64,000 nucleotides of DNA from Isoetes taiwanensis (lineage: Eukaryota > Streptophyta > Lycopodiopsida > Isoetales > Isoetaceae). Position 1 is the first letter of the stretch. Each line of letters begins with the position of its first letter. The notes under the pieces are model-generated. The model searched no databases, was not told where the DNA came from, and worked only from the letters and a program-made list of their open reading frames with translations. Positions 36,262 to 48,164 of this stretch are shown here, piece by piece. The translations under genes and the position numbers were made by a program. The stretch lies in NCBI GenBank assembly GCA_021234155.1, contig JAJEKV010000025.1:17045094-17109093 (forward strand), read 5' to 3'.

Positions 36262-36660
36262 GCTGCACTTTGGATTTATGTCTGTCAGCAGCAGACCACA
36301 ATATTATCCAGCTTTGAAGCCTTAATGTTTTCATAAAAAAATTGCATAGAGGAATAGGAATAGACTCTGGGCAAAGATTGAAAGAAAACCTTAATTCATT
36401 GCTGAAGTTGACTATCTGAGAGATTTTCAAATACCAAACTACATTTTTTATGTTAACTAAGATATGAAGAAGAATATAGCTTTCCGGCTGTTGTAGAGTG
36501 AATTGTGGTTAAAACAAATGTCGTCAGAAGTACCTTCACATGCACATGGGTCTTTTTTGTTGCTATTGCAGCAATGGAACCATAAGTAGAGTTAGACTGC
36601 CTTTGGCGCACGTATCTTGACTTCTCAGATGTTATCTCAAGCACATTATATATTTTACAG
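36262..36660. repeat. Duplicated host segment X, copy 1 right half
   Basis: Continues segment X after element A and matches 39718-40122 ('ttatgtctgtcagcagcaga', 'gaagttgactatctgagag', 'ttatctcaagcacattat'). On the minus strand both copies contain a short open stretch (YNVLEITSEKSRY.RQR, then SIAAIATKKTHVHVK) that ends before AAGGTACTTC, a possible splice donor. The exon identity is not recognised. Confidence 0.75.
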
Positions 36661-36899
36661 ATTGTGATCTAGACGAATGCCCCATTTACTTTCTGGTACG
36701 GATTAAGCACATCTAGTATCTGCTAGTATCTAGTATCTTAGATCATATTGATACCATTCTTACACCATATCAACGAAATTCCAGATTAGCACTCTTGGTC
36801 TTGGCCATCCACTGGTCCAAACTTAAAACATAGAAATTGCACTGCACCCTGTTGCCCCTTTTTGGGCAACATGGACCAGCATGATATTTAGAGTTTCAA

Positions 36900-39330
36900 G
36901 ATTGGAAGATACTTGTCAAAGTTTGGAAGACTTGTGGTTTCTTTTGAGGTTTCATCTTAAGCTACTTTCTCATCACTCATATGGTAAGAGTTAGTGCTAT
37001 TTTGATCCTGCTAGAGTTTGGAAGAAATTGGTTCAAGTTTGGAAGACCCTTGGGATCTTGGTTGTATAGCCTAATTCTTTCCTTTGAGGAAGTTTTCTAG
37101 TTACATTCTTATTTCTTGAAGACCAGGCAAAGAATATTGCAAGCTATACAAGGAGTCATTACCATGTTGCTCATATTCACTCATATGAAACTAAATGGAG
37201 TTGCACCCATGATTTGGAAGTCACACATATGAAGATGCACTTAGAAGTGGAATTGCTCTTATTTTGGCCTTGAAGATTGGAAGACCTTTTTAGAAGTTTG
37301 GAAGACCCTAGGGCCTTGAGCAAAGTTATGTTCATCATAAGGTATGATTTGAGCTTTTGAGATATGATCATGTGCTACAGGGGTTCCAGCCTTCATCCAT
37401 TTCATCCATCCTACATCCACCTTCCTTTCATTTTTTTATATACCTCATTTTCACCCTGTCATGCCTTCTTTCATTACTTCACTACCTATATTTTATTGGC
37501 CTCACCTCCACTTGTGAATTGCTCTCAAGAGATCATGAAAACCTCAAGAGCAAAGAAGCTTGAATTTTACCTTCATTCTATCACCCTAAATCCTACCATA
37601 GCCTTTTTTTTTTTTTTCTATTTTTCCACCCTTTTCCTATGATTTTTTCACCATTTCCAAGGTTGAAAATTCATTGACCATGGTCAAAATGGCCAAAATT
37701 TCAAGTATCTCAATTTGACCTGAAAACACTCTAGATTTGAAGCTTTCTGGCAAAAATAGCTAGATTGGCCTTTTCAAAATTCAAAAAGACCATGGGAAAC
37801 CCCTCAAATATCATTTCTTGGGATGCGGAAAAAAAAAAAAAAAAAAAAAAAAAACCTATTCTAGCCTATCTACCCTATTTTCTAATTTCCACGCCAGCCT
37901 TTAAATTCCACCTCAGCCCCCCATTTCCACGTGGCAAAGGGCAGGGCCTCCGTGCAACACGAGCCGGCACAACCCCCTCAAGGTGGCACGCTTTTTTCGT
38001 AAGGCCACGTTGGACTGGTCCTTTTTATACCTTAAGCTTCCGCACTAAAAATGCCTCGTGGGATATATCGAGCTTAAGAATTTTCTCAAGAACCCTAAAA
38101 ATCTGAGACATTGCTAAATCGGGCTGATTGGTGCCCTTTTTGATTGATCCCCCCTTTTCCTCCCGGGATTATCCTCCTAGACCTTTTCCCAAACCCCGAA
38201 CCCTTTTGTGGCACTTGATTGATAGAAACTTGCTCGATTAGGGCCGAAATCATTGAACCGAAAGCTGGTTTTTGGGAAGGACAGCTTTTAACTGGGAATA
38301 CAGATCATTTTTACCCCTCTGAGATATACCTCTCGTGATCCGGGCGATTTCTATATTCCCCGATATTCTCTTGATCTGTTTCTACCTCAAATTCTCGCTA
38401 ATCCCCGCCGAGATTGAAGATTGATCAGTATTTTGATTGAAGACCGACTGTTGTGGCTTATTTGATATCAAAACTCCTATCGCTACTCAAATTATCTTAT
38501 TATTTTCTTTTCTCGATAATTTTGGGTTTTGAAGTTGACAATGCCTTTGGGATCTGTTCTCAAGCATTATCCCGGTATTACTTGTCGAAATTCTAAACTC
38601 CCGTGATATCTTATGATTTGAATGCATATTCATTGCCCGGACAAATAGTGTTTCCATCTTCTTTTGTTTCAAGTTGTTCTCACCTGTCTAAACTAATAGA
38701 AACCAGATATTTAAAGTAGAATCCAAATTAAATAGTCGTGTCCCATTCTTTAAAAGGTTTGAGTATTGCTTATGTGTAAAGAAAACAAAGAAAAATAGTT
38801 TTTTCCATAACCGCCATAAACCGTGATGTAAATCGAGACTTTGGCCCATCTCAAGAAATATCATAGTGTTTGCTTGTCAAGAAAACCTTATGCACATGAT
38901 CTAGAGTTTATTTTGAAGTCTGTTTATACAAATTCCAACTCAAGATTCATCACCAAACTATATTTGCAAATTTTGGCTCTCTGCTTTGGCATTGACCAAT
39001 TTTTTTCTTGAACTTTGACATAGATTTTCTTGGCCTTCCTCTATCCAAATCGAGTCAGACTTTCACCAGTAGCTTCCTCCACTTGTCTATAAACCATACC
39101 AAAAATCAAAACTCAAAAATCTTAAAGGGTGTGACTGCTAAACTGATTTTTGTTCTGACAGTTTTTTTTGCTTCAGGGACTGTAGTGATTTTGAGAAATC
39201 TAGCATTTCAAATTGAGTTCTTTTGCTTTATATGATCGAGGATTGATCACCCTAAGTGATCTGGAGGTCCTGACCAGTTTGTTTGCACTTCCTTTGAGGT
39301 TAGACTAAAATTCCAGGTTTTAGGCTAACA
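36900..39330 (+). mobile_element. LTR, about 2.4 kb (copy 2, solo or truncated)
   Basis: Inverse match of 517-2915. It ends GGCTAACA at 39330 exactly where segment X resumes ('cacccctgcatcaatgctca'). The left junction with segment X ('ccatccactggtc' near 36813) is followed by about 85 bases with no match in copy 1, so the 5' end is damaged and a target duplication cannot be read. No internal retrotransposon sequence adjoins it. Confidence 0.75.
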
Positions 39331-40122
39331 CACCCCTGCATCAATGCTCATATATGGCTATGATTCCTAAAAGTGTTATATCTAGGTCTTGGAACTATTG
39401 TTGATGCTTTAGAACATAAAAACAACAAAATAAAAACCAAGCACCCTCAGGCCACCGAAGGGCAACCCTCCGCGCGCAGCACCTTGTTTAATTTATATTG
39501 GTCATTTTTGAGGTTTGTAAATGTTAAGTAGACGTCTCATCACAAGCAAGGCAACTGTGAAATGTGTTAGGTAAACATTCAAATCTTTCTTTTGATTAAA
39601 GGGCATGATTTGCAACAACCCTTTGAATATAAGCCCGCCAGTCTTATAGGGCACTTTTGTAGTTGTTTTTTAAAAGCTTATCGCATCTCAGATCTCTTAC
39701 ATAAGAGCTCACTTTTGCTGCACTTTGGGTTTATGTCTGTCAGCAGCAGACCACAATATTATCCAGTTTTTTGAGGCCTTAATGTTTTCATAAAAGAATT
39801 GCATAGAGGAATAGGAATAGACTCTAGGCAAAGATTGAAAGAAAACATTAAATTCATTGCTGAAGTTGACTATCTGAGAGATTTTCATATACCAAACTAC
39901 ATTTTTTATGTTAACTAAGATATGAAGAAGAATATAACTTTCCGGCTATTGTAGAGTGAATTGTGGTTAAAACAAATGTCGTTAGAAGTACCTTCACATG
40001 CACATGGGTCTTTTTTGTTGCTATTGCAGCAATGGAACCATAAATAGAGTTAGACCGCCTTTGGCGCATGTATCTTGACTTCTCAGATGTTATCTCAAGC
40101 ACATTATATATTTTACAGATTG
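39331..40122. repeat. Duplicated host segment X, copy 2 (empty site for element A)
   Basis: Carries X uninterrupted, including 'ttttgctgcactttgg', the single-copy target of element A. It therefore shows the state before A inserted. The minus-strand open stretch noted for copy 1 is repeated here (39911-40138). Confidence 0.85.
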
Positions 40123-40490
40123 TGGCGCTGCTACTCATGCATGTCTTTCTTTCAGCAGTGAGCCTTCAAGGCATATGTTACGTTTTACTGCCCGCATATT
40201 CACGAATCTTTTAGTCTCATTGCAACTTGGAGACTGAGATTACTTCTTTTGTTGGTGTAAAGTCCTTTAAAGTTATTACAAAGTATAAGCAGAATCACAT
40301 CACATATGGCTATGATTACGCCTTAATGGTCAAGGCCCCATTTTGGCAATATATTTAGTCCTGTAATTGCAAAGCATAATTGATATGCAAAAAATGTTGG
40401 TATCAATTTGTGTATTGCAGGTATAAAAGCAGACTCAATTAATCGTCTGGCTCAGAATTGTATTATTAATATAAATGGTCTTTCAGTGCC

Positions 40491-40925
40491 AACGCCCTAT
40501 TGGATTGCAAGAGATGTGAAACTTTAAAAGATGATCTTAAGATGTTCATCAATCTTTGCCATAGAAATGCAATTTCTTTGAATATTATAATTGCGATGTG
40601 TGTTCATACTAAGCTGGTAGGAAGGCATAGTGCCAAATGTGGTAGCTTATAATATAAAAGGCATAGACCCTAAGTGTGGTAGCTTGAACTATGATAAATA
40701 CAGGATGTTCACAAGAAAACATAGAAAGGAAGCCTTACATTATTTCTGGCAAATGTATGTACATGGAGAGAATCCCCGTAAAATATCTCATGCTTGCATT
40801 GTTGTTGGGGGTTTCTAATCACTGAATTGTGTTGGAAGTTTCGAATGGGATATCCAAATTGATATTGCCTTTGGTAATATGTATTATAAATCTGGGCATT
40901 TGGACAAACAAGACATTTACAATTT
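40491..40925 (+). pseudogene. Pentatricopeptide-repeat protein relic
   Basis: Three frame-shifted pieces on the plus strand line up with successive PPR motifs of the plant PLS type. From 40491: NALLDCKRCETLKDDLKMF, continuing HRNAISLNIIIA; from about 40705: KEALHYFWQMYVHGENPRK, continuing SHACIV; and from about 40825: FEWDIQIDIAFGNMYYKSGH. These match the usual 'NALLDMYxKCG', 'xKEALxxFxQMxxxGxxP' and 'G(F/Y)xxDIxVxxALxxMYxKCG' patterns. Stops and frameshifts break the chain at about 40650 and 40818. PPR proteins act in organelle RNA processing; this copy cannot make one. Confidence 0.7.
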
Positions 40926-41342
40926 ATTATTTTGTGCAATCATAATGATGTTTCCACAATCACAACAGGATCTTTACTAGGCTTCCACATTTTTTTTTGT
41001 TTCATTAGTAGGTGATCGCAAATGTTTCAATTCATCAATTCTAAAAAAATTGATGACAAGTTTCACCATAAATTTTCTTGAAGCAAAATAAATTCTTGGC
41101 GACGGGCAAAAGAGAGCACTGTGATATATTTATTTCGGTGATGCACTGTGATTTTACATATCAATAGAAAGCCTTATTGCACTTGAAATGAGAATAATAG
41201 CATAAGTGCATTATTATTTTCAAAATTTGATTATTATCTTTAGTTTTTGAAATTATGCCCGAGGAAAAGCCCAACAACGCTGGGCATTTTTCCTAGTGGT
41301 TTCCTTGTGGTTATATGTCTGAGGTATGAGATATCAGACAAC

Positions 41343-42572
41343 GTGCCATTATCCAGACAACGTGCCTGAAACCAAGATGAAACCAATAGATAATGTGACA
41401 ACCAATAAATAAAAAGAATAGAAAGGCAAAATCGAACAAAATATAATGTTTTTTCAAGGGTTTATGGGTTTGTAGTTAAGATTGAATATGAACCATTGAT
41501 CTCCAGCATATCCAGAGCATCATACTAAATCAATGGCTAACATCTTTTTGGCAGGAAAATCCTCTGCCACTTTCTAAGGTTCTTCTCAAACCCATGGTGC
41601 AGACAAAAACACCCCTGCCACAATATGGACCGAAGGTATGGGCTTAAACCATAGCCACTTTGCGTCCGCCCTCTGAACAGCAGGCCCTGCTGGCATCCCT
41701 TGCTCTACCTCCTGCTGGCATCCCCTGCTCTACCGGCTCTACCCTGCCGGAACCAATCCCCTGCTCCAGCTGCATGCAAACCCAGAAATCCAGGTCCTGA
41801 TTAGAACAAGAAGCGCCCACCTGCGCCAGAACAGAAACAGAGATCGGAATATCAGCAGGGTTTTGTGGTTGATGCCACAATCTACAAGGCCTCATGTCGG
41901 CACAATCTAACCCTTGCCATAACTTTGCAGGAAATATAGCTCTATTGGATCCACGAACACAGCCAAACTCTCCAACAATAGAACTGCCCGCATCAATCCT
42001 TTGCCACTATTTAGCGTGAAACGCTATCGTCGCCCCACAATTTAGCATGAAAAATAGCCAACAATAAACTTGCAAACACATTAAAATTAGAAACTAGACC
42101 ACTAAATGGAAACAAGCTGCTCAAACATGCCAAAATATACCCTTTTTTATACAATACGGCATCAAAATCATAGGCCTAACCACTGATTCCCAAATACCAA
42201 ACCAAAATCGCAGAAGTTTATAGGGCAAAAAGTTTCGCCCTAAAATTGGGCGAGCGAGGCTAATCCGGCCACAGCAGGGCGGATATGACGGCACCAAGCT
42301 GAAGAACAGAGTTATTCGAGGAAAAGAGGCTAAAGCAGAAGCAATGGCTATGGTGGAAGCAGCTGTGAAATTTGAACATTTCCTTGTTGGCAAGGTATTA
42401 GCTGCGAGGAAAGAAGCCCAGGCAATCTCAAAGGGGCAAAACGAGATCCAAATCCTAACAGAAAAGTTGCAGCAGGGACGAATTCATAGCCATCCAAAGG
42501 GATAACCACTATTTGAGAGAGATGAGAGAAAAGATGCAGATTGGGTCTACGATCACAGTTCGTTAAGCGTGT
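41343..42572 (+). repeat. Duplicated host-like segment Y, copy 2
   Basis: Matches 23822-24319, with an additional 780-bp block (about 41441-42220) that the first copy lacks. In this copy the plus-strand frame 42344-42505 (MAMVEAAVKFEHFLVGKVL onward, 53 residues) is uninterrupted and ends at a TAA. Upstream the frame stays open without a start for about 25 codons, so it may be an internal exon. Not recognised. Confidence 0.65.
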
Positions 42573-43108
42573 TATTATTACCTGAACCTTCTTGGCTCAA
42601 GAATTTATGTTCCAACATGGCAAACTCAAATCTTTGTGCTGGAAGCCTTTGGCATATAAAGGGCCTTTGCCAAATTCATAGCTCTCATCCTTTATGAACA
42701 AGAAAGATCTATAGAGACCTTGTTGAAATAAGGCACAAGCTGAGAAAAAGAGGGACAAAAAAGGGCGACGTGTTACGTAAATGCAACTTAGGTTGCATTC
42801 TGCCATATCCGCCAATGGCATTGTTGCCATCTCTGGCGAATATCTTCTTTCGCCCCAACTCCTGCTATTAGTCTAATCTAGGCATCTCCACCGTTCTTGA
42901 AGTTACTCACCCTTCTTGAAGATTTACCTTTCGATTCTTGAAGTTACTTCCAGTCGCCCGTTCTTGAAGATTTACCTCTCATTCCGAGTCTGCGGCATCT
43001 ACCCCCGATTGGCAGTGCGAGATTTTACCTCTCACTTCCCAAGCTTGAGCTCGAAGGTTCTGCCAGTGTGTGTAATGCAACCCAAGTTGCATCCACGTTA
43101 TATTGCAG

Positions 43109-43335
43109 AATGGCGAATCTTGTATCATCCGATTCCCCAGAGTCATCCCCTATTTGCTCAGCCTGGCGGCGGCAGGATTCTCCTTTGAATCGGCGAGAAA
43201 ACTATTCCATTCTTATATACGTAAAGTAGGCACTTTATCAGTTGCAAAAAAAACTGCTGTTGAGAGAATTAGGCTCAGGATACAACAAGCAGAAGTAGAA
43301 GAGGGCGGGACAAAAAGGTCTGCATTGGCGGCATG
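43109..43335 (+). other. Possible first exon of an unidentified gene, interrupted by an LTR element
   Basis: From an ATG at 43109 the frame gives MANLVSSDSPESSPICSAWR and about 17 more residues, ending at TAC|GTAAAGT, a plausible splice donor. Just downstream another open stretch (VAKKTAVERIRLRIQQAEVE) runs into the LTR element at 43336. Family not recognised; the exon call is tentative. Confidence 0.25.
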
Positions 43336-43667
43336 TGTTGGAATATCTGGGTCGGCTAGAATCTCGGAGCTCCATCCCAACTCCTGTTATGATGGTCACC
43401 CATATCTAGAGATAGCCGTTGCATCTCCACCGACATGATCTTGCTATATATACAGGACACAAGACCATTTGGATCACTCGATCACAACAGTTCTTTCTGC
43501 GCCCTTCTTCTGCTTCTTAGCATGTTCATACTTCTTTCATGAAGAGTGTGGTCCCGAGCTCTTGATCGGGACATGACCATGATGTACTTCTGTTCTATGT
43601 TCAAGATTCTTACTCATCTATTATCCATTCGATGATCTACTTTGTTCATTCTTTTGTTTCTTCAACA
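43336..43667 (+). repeat. 5' LTR of the young element
   Basis: 332 bp, TG..CA. TATA-like 'gctatatatacagg' about 110 bases in, a likely promoter. Confidence 0.9.
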
Positions 43668-44559
43668 GGTTATGGGCCCACAATCGCGTGTACTGTAATC
43701 GCCTAAGCCGCACTCTAGAAGCTTTGATTCACCGCCAATTTATCTTCTTAGAATCGAATGGATTCTTCTGGCTTATTTCTTTATATCTCTGCCCATGCTT
43801 GCCTGAAATCGCCTAAGTGGCATCCCTTTGCTTCGATTCCCTATTGACCTCTCAATCACATTCTGTCAAACAAGCTCCCGCCTTCGATCCTTGGTTATGC
43901 TCTTCCGCTTGATTGAAGCTGCAGCGTTACCTTCGTCTGGACTTAGATGCCATTATGTTCCATTCGCCAAATTTCAAATTCTCATCCTGGATGCAGCAAA
44001 CACCGGAATGTGCGCTGAATGCTAAGCATGGCAGATGCGATTTTACGGAGTTTCTTGTCGTCTCATGCCAATCCCTGTCATGCTTGAGTCGGTCTTACTT
44101 ATCTTATTGAACCACTTGCTTATTCCAGTTCTTTTCCATTCCCACCCTGTCTCTTGCTCCTAGTCCCTGTCTCTTGCTCTGCTTTCGTTTTGCTACTCAC
44201 TCCTTATTAGCATTACTTGTGTGAAAATGCTATGCTAACTTTAGAGCCTCTCACCTTCTTTACTTGTTTGTTTGTTTTGATTTCCTTTGGAAAGCTTTCT
44301 TTCTTTATCTTTTTCTGCCTTTTGCTATAAAGCTCAAATTTGCTTACATTCTCATCTTATCCCTTGTTTTAATCCATACGTTATTGAGAAACTATGTCGA
44401 GATCCTTTGCAGTCTGGTCCCTTCTTTTGCAGATCACCAATATGGCTATTTTACGCTCATCTGTGGGATATGTAGCTGTTGTAGTATCTGGAAAACTTTC
44501 ATGAGCTTGTTGTCTCAGCTTGTGTGATCATCATTGGCTTGTTGTGATTTAAAGCCTCA

Positions 44560-46000
44560 GCTGGTGTGGACGTTGTGCCAGGAATGCTATTGGGGGCATG
44601 GTGATGGCTTCTCATTTATGCTAAGACTAGACTCCATGCTGTTGAATGTTCTTGCCAGTATATGACTGGACTGGAGGACCTCTTGTTCAGATACATTTGT
44701 GTGGAGCTTGAGGTATTCCTTGATTTATACATCACTGGTGTACAAGTAAGCACGGGAAGGAGAATCATCTGTGTAGTCTTGGTGGCATAATCTTGATATT
44801 ATGGAGTAGGGTGCCCGTGAGAAAGCAAATGGGGTCAGGCCTGACCGTCGATTTTGGTGTTCAATGTCACATGATCATGAAACTGGAGTTGAAAATGATT
44901 GATATTTGCTTTGCATGCCAATGAGGATGAAGCACATGAACTGAGAAGAGGAGAATATTATCAGATGTAAAATCAACACTGGAATTCCTATTTGATGATA
45001 CTCCTTGGATCAAAAGGATGTATTGCTAGACTTGGACAAGAGGTTAGTAAGGATTGCTGAAATCAGGACGCAAAGGTGGTTGATACATATGACTGGTGCT
45101 GAAGACTTGTTTGCAAGTGTTTTCCTTTATGAATTGCTACATGTTTTTTTCTTGAAATTTGTTGTCACATAGCTTGTTGGGCATGTACAGCAGTTAGCCT
45201 ATTCAGAATCCTGCTGAGGTTAATATTGAAGGATGGCACCTTGTGTTTTTGTTTTGAGTGTTCTTGCCAGGGGACAAGTCTGGAAGAGCCCTCTGATTTA
45301 TGTTGGGATGTTAGCGCCAGTAAGCAAGCCGAGCATGTGGTACTGTCTTGCCGAGTATGGGGAACACACCTGTGCTATAAATTTATTGGTAGATTTGTTG
45401 GTTGCCACACTTGCTTATGATGAGTATTCTTGCCAGAATAAAAGCCATGGAAGACCCCTTTATATGGTTTTGATGTTAACGTCAAGCATGCAAGTAGATC
45501 AATCCTCACTTGCTGGGAAAACCTCCAAGACTTGTGGTTGTAGTGTATGGATTTGCCAATGGGTGGCAATTGCACTAGCTTCTGGTTCAAATTATGTTGT
45601 TTCAGAGGATGTCCACGCCAGTATGAGTCTGGGTGACATTTCCTGACTTATGTGAAGGATGTCCACGCCAGTATGAGTCTGGGTGACATTTCTTGACTTG
45701 TGTAAGGATGTCCATGCCAGTATATGAGTCTGGATGGCATCTTGATTGTGAATGGCAGTGCCAAGAACGGTAGTGGGCGTTGGTGATGACCTCTCACTTG
45801 TGCCAAGCTTGGACTGCTTCCTTGTTAATTGGTTCTGCCAGTGTGTGTGGCTTGTTTTGATGTCTTTTGTGCAGGGTATCACGCCAGTTAAAGCTTGGGG
45901 ATACTCCCTGCTTTCTGAGTCATTGCAAGTAAGCAAGGGCATTAAGAATCACTTGTATCATCCTGTGATAAGCCCCAGAAAGTAAGATGTGAATCGGACC
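44560..46000 (+). repeat. Diverged internal repeats of the young element
   Basis: The motif 'cttgccagtatatgactgg' and variants ('tgccagtgtgtg', 'cgccagtatgagtctgg') recur many times together with 'aagtaagca'. The sharpest part is a three-unit, about 52-bp tandem at 45604-45740 ('gatgtccacgccagtatgag'). The frames here (for example 45233-45646) are composed of the repeats. Confidence 0.7.
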
Positions 46001-46249
46001 TATTTGCTCAGCCTGGTGGTACACATCCCTTCAAGTGGTGTCTCAACATTTGTGAAGGTTGTGAAGAAGAGAGCCCTCTATTCCATTTCGGTATCCTTTT
46101 GAGTGGGGGGTGTTGCAGCTTTATCAGTTGGAGTTCCACAAAAATAACTTCCATTGCTTTCTAGATCGGAGGTGACAGTTGCGAGATTCCGTAGCTGCCA
46201 ACTTGCAAAAGGAACCTTCATTTTATTACGGCATCCTTTTGAGTGGGGG

Positions 46250-46581
46250 TGTTGGAATATCTGGGTCGGCTAGAATCTCGGAGCTCCATCCCAACTCCTG
46301 TTATGATGGTCACCCATATCTAGAGATAGCCGTTGCATCTCCACCGACATGATCTTGCTATATATACAGGACACAAGACCATTTGGATCACTCGATCACA
46401 ACAGTTCTTTCTGCGCCCTTCTTCTGCTTCTTAGCATGTTCATACTTCTTTCATGAAGAGTGTGGTCCCGAGCTCTTGATCGGGACATGACCATGATGTA
46501 CTTCTGTTCTATGTTCAAGATTCTTACTCATCTATTATCCATTCGATGATCTACTTTGTTCATTCTTTTGTTTCTTCAACA
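46250..46581 (+). repeat. 3' LTR of the young element
   Basis: Reads identical to 43336-43667. Preceded by the purine tract 'ccttttgagtggggg'; a near copy of that tract plus LTR start ('gagtggggggtgttg') also lies at 46101-46115. Confidence 0.9.
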
Positions 46582-47269
46582 ATGGACCAGAAAAGGTGGG
46601 AACCAAGAGCTTTGTCTAGAACAGAAACAGATTGAGGGAAAAGAAAAGCTGACATGATTCAGCCAAAATCGTTGTGTAAACAGATATCAGGAGTATTAAG
46701 TTATAAGCAAGTCCAGCCACGGAAATCTAACAGAGGCCAAGGAAACAGGTCGAGGATTCAATCTGAGAAAATACTTTATACAACCTTGCATGATTCCTGG
46801 CCTGATTGAGAAATATGCAATGACAAGGTGACTACTAAAAGCATGAAACCAGCGGCAGAAGAGGTTGTGGCCACAACAGATCTAGAAGGAGCTGAATAGA
46901 GTTTTCAATAATCGATTTGCCCACAAGTTTCAATGATATAGAAACAAATTGTTTTTATAATTTGATGATGGTCTGGCTATGGCTATGGCTATGGCTTGGA
47001 GCTCCGTCGTTTTCCGCCTTCTTCGACTGCACAGAGGTAAAGCAGATGTAACCGGCTGTAACAGGTTAGCCAAGAATGCTACATTGATTTGCCATTCTTG
47101 ATTAGAATGTGCAACTTGGCAATGGCAAGATATCATTGGCAAAAAAAACAAGAATCCACACCAACTTACCTTGACGTATTCTAAAATGCAAGAATCAAGA
47201 ACACAATAGAAGAAACTAGTCCTATATGACACAAAAACTTAAAAAAGAAAAGTTCAAAAAAATAAAGAA

Positions 47270-47505
47270 GAAGAAGAAGAAGAAGAAGAGATTTTAACGT
47301 CACGCCACAAGGCAGCGTCCTATCGGACATGTGACACTGTACAACACACCCAGATGGGTCCTGCCCCCACCACTTTACATTACTGAAGTGGGTCCTTCCC
47401 CCACCAACTTTACATTGCATGGCCACTTTCACAACGAGGCGTTGAACCCGTGACCTTGGGTATGGCAGTTTAACGTCTTACCACAGGACCTTTTTTTTTT
47501 TTTTT
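47270..47505 (-). mobile_element. tRNA-derived SINE, copy 2
   Basis: On the minus strand: A-box-like 'tgtggtaagacgttaaac', B-box-like GGTTCAACGCC about 40 bases on, an internal 36-bp doubling around 'tttacattac/ttacattgc', then the 3' body 'gtccgataggacgctgcc' shared with the SINE at 17120-17300, and a (CTT)n tail at 47265-47290. A long T run (A on the minus strand) precedes the head. Confidence 0.65.
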
Positions 47506-47903
47506 TTTTTTTTTTTAAGGAGAAGCAAATAGAACCAGAAGAATTAATTAAAGTGAAGTAATATATATAGAGGAACAATAGAAACTCTCAAGAAGAAGAA
47601 CAATGAGAATAACCAAAGAGTGAAGTAATATATAGAGGAACAAAACGGTGCAAGAAAAAAAAATCCGAGCTATTTTTTTTTCCAAGAATGATGGTTCTAT
47701 GTAGTCATAAGACCATGAGTTAATATTAATCAACAACTTTAATATACATGAAATTCTCTCGGGGACAACGTACCAATGGTATAGGCTATAGAACTGATAG
47801 CCAGCAATGCTAACCATGCCAAAAAGCACTACTATGGCATATGTTTTTCTATATGGTGGTTTTCTATATGATGGTTTTCTTATGATCTATTACCGGTTAA
47901 ATG

Positions 47904-48164
47904 TTAGTTGATTTTTAGGCTTTTTTGGGCGAGGAAAAGTGGGAAGAGGGAAAGGGGTAAAGGGAAGGGGAAATGGGCATGGAAAAATGGGGAAAATGTG
48001 AGGAAAGATAAAAAAATAAAGGTGAAAAAAGAGGAAAGAGAACACGAAAAGGGAAGAGGTGGGGAATGAAAACGGGTCACAAAAATAAAGCGAAAAAGAA
48101 AAAAAAAGGGAAAAGGGCATGAAAAAAAGGAAAAAAAATGGCAAGGAAGGAAAAAAAATGGCAA
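47904..48164. repeat. Low-complexity purine-rich tract
   Basis: Long runs of A/G with short repeats of 'gggaaa', 'aagagg' and 'ggcaaggaaggaaaaaaaat'. Apparent minus-strand protein (Phe/Ser/Pro-rich) is an artefact of composition. Confidence 0.8.

Larger units (their letters stand above)
43336..46581 (+). mobile_element. Young non-autonomous LTR element, 3.25 kb
   Basis: Two 332-bp LTRs (43336-43667 and 46250-46581) that I read as identical base for base. They begin TGTTGGAATATC and end TTCTTCAACA. The left LTR is followed by GGTTATGGGCCCA (a non-canonical primer-binding region). The right one is preceded by a G-rich purine tract (GAGTGGGGG), itself doubled about 140 bases upstream. The 2.58-kb interior has no gag or pol motif. 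The flanks share only ATG, so the target duplication is unclear. Identical LTRs indicate a recent insertion, helped by enzymes of another element. Confidence 0.88.

Noticed and set aside
44264-44527. 87-residue hydrophobic frame with apparent membrane segments
   Set aside because: Lies in the repeat-rich, T-rich interior of the young LTR element, overlaps another equally long frame and has no recognisable domain.
47904-48144. Phe/Pro/Ser-rich membrane protein on the minus strand
   Set aside because: Low-complexity purine tract gives apparent hydrophobic protein in more than one frame.
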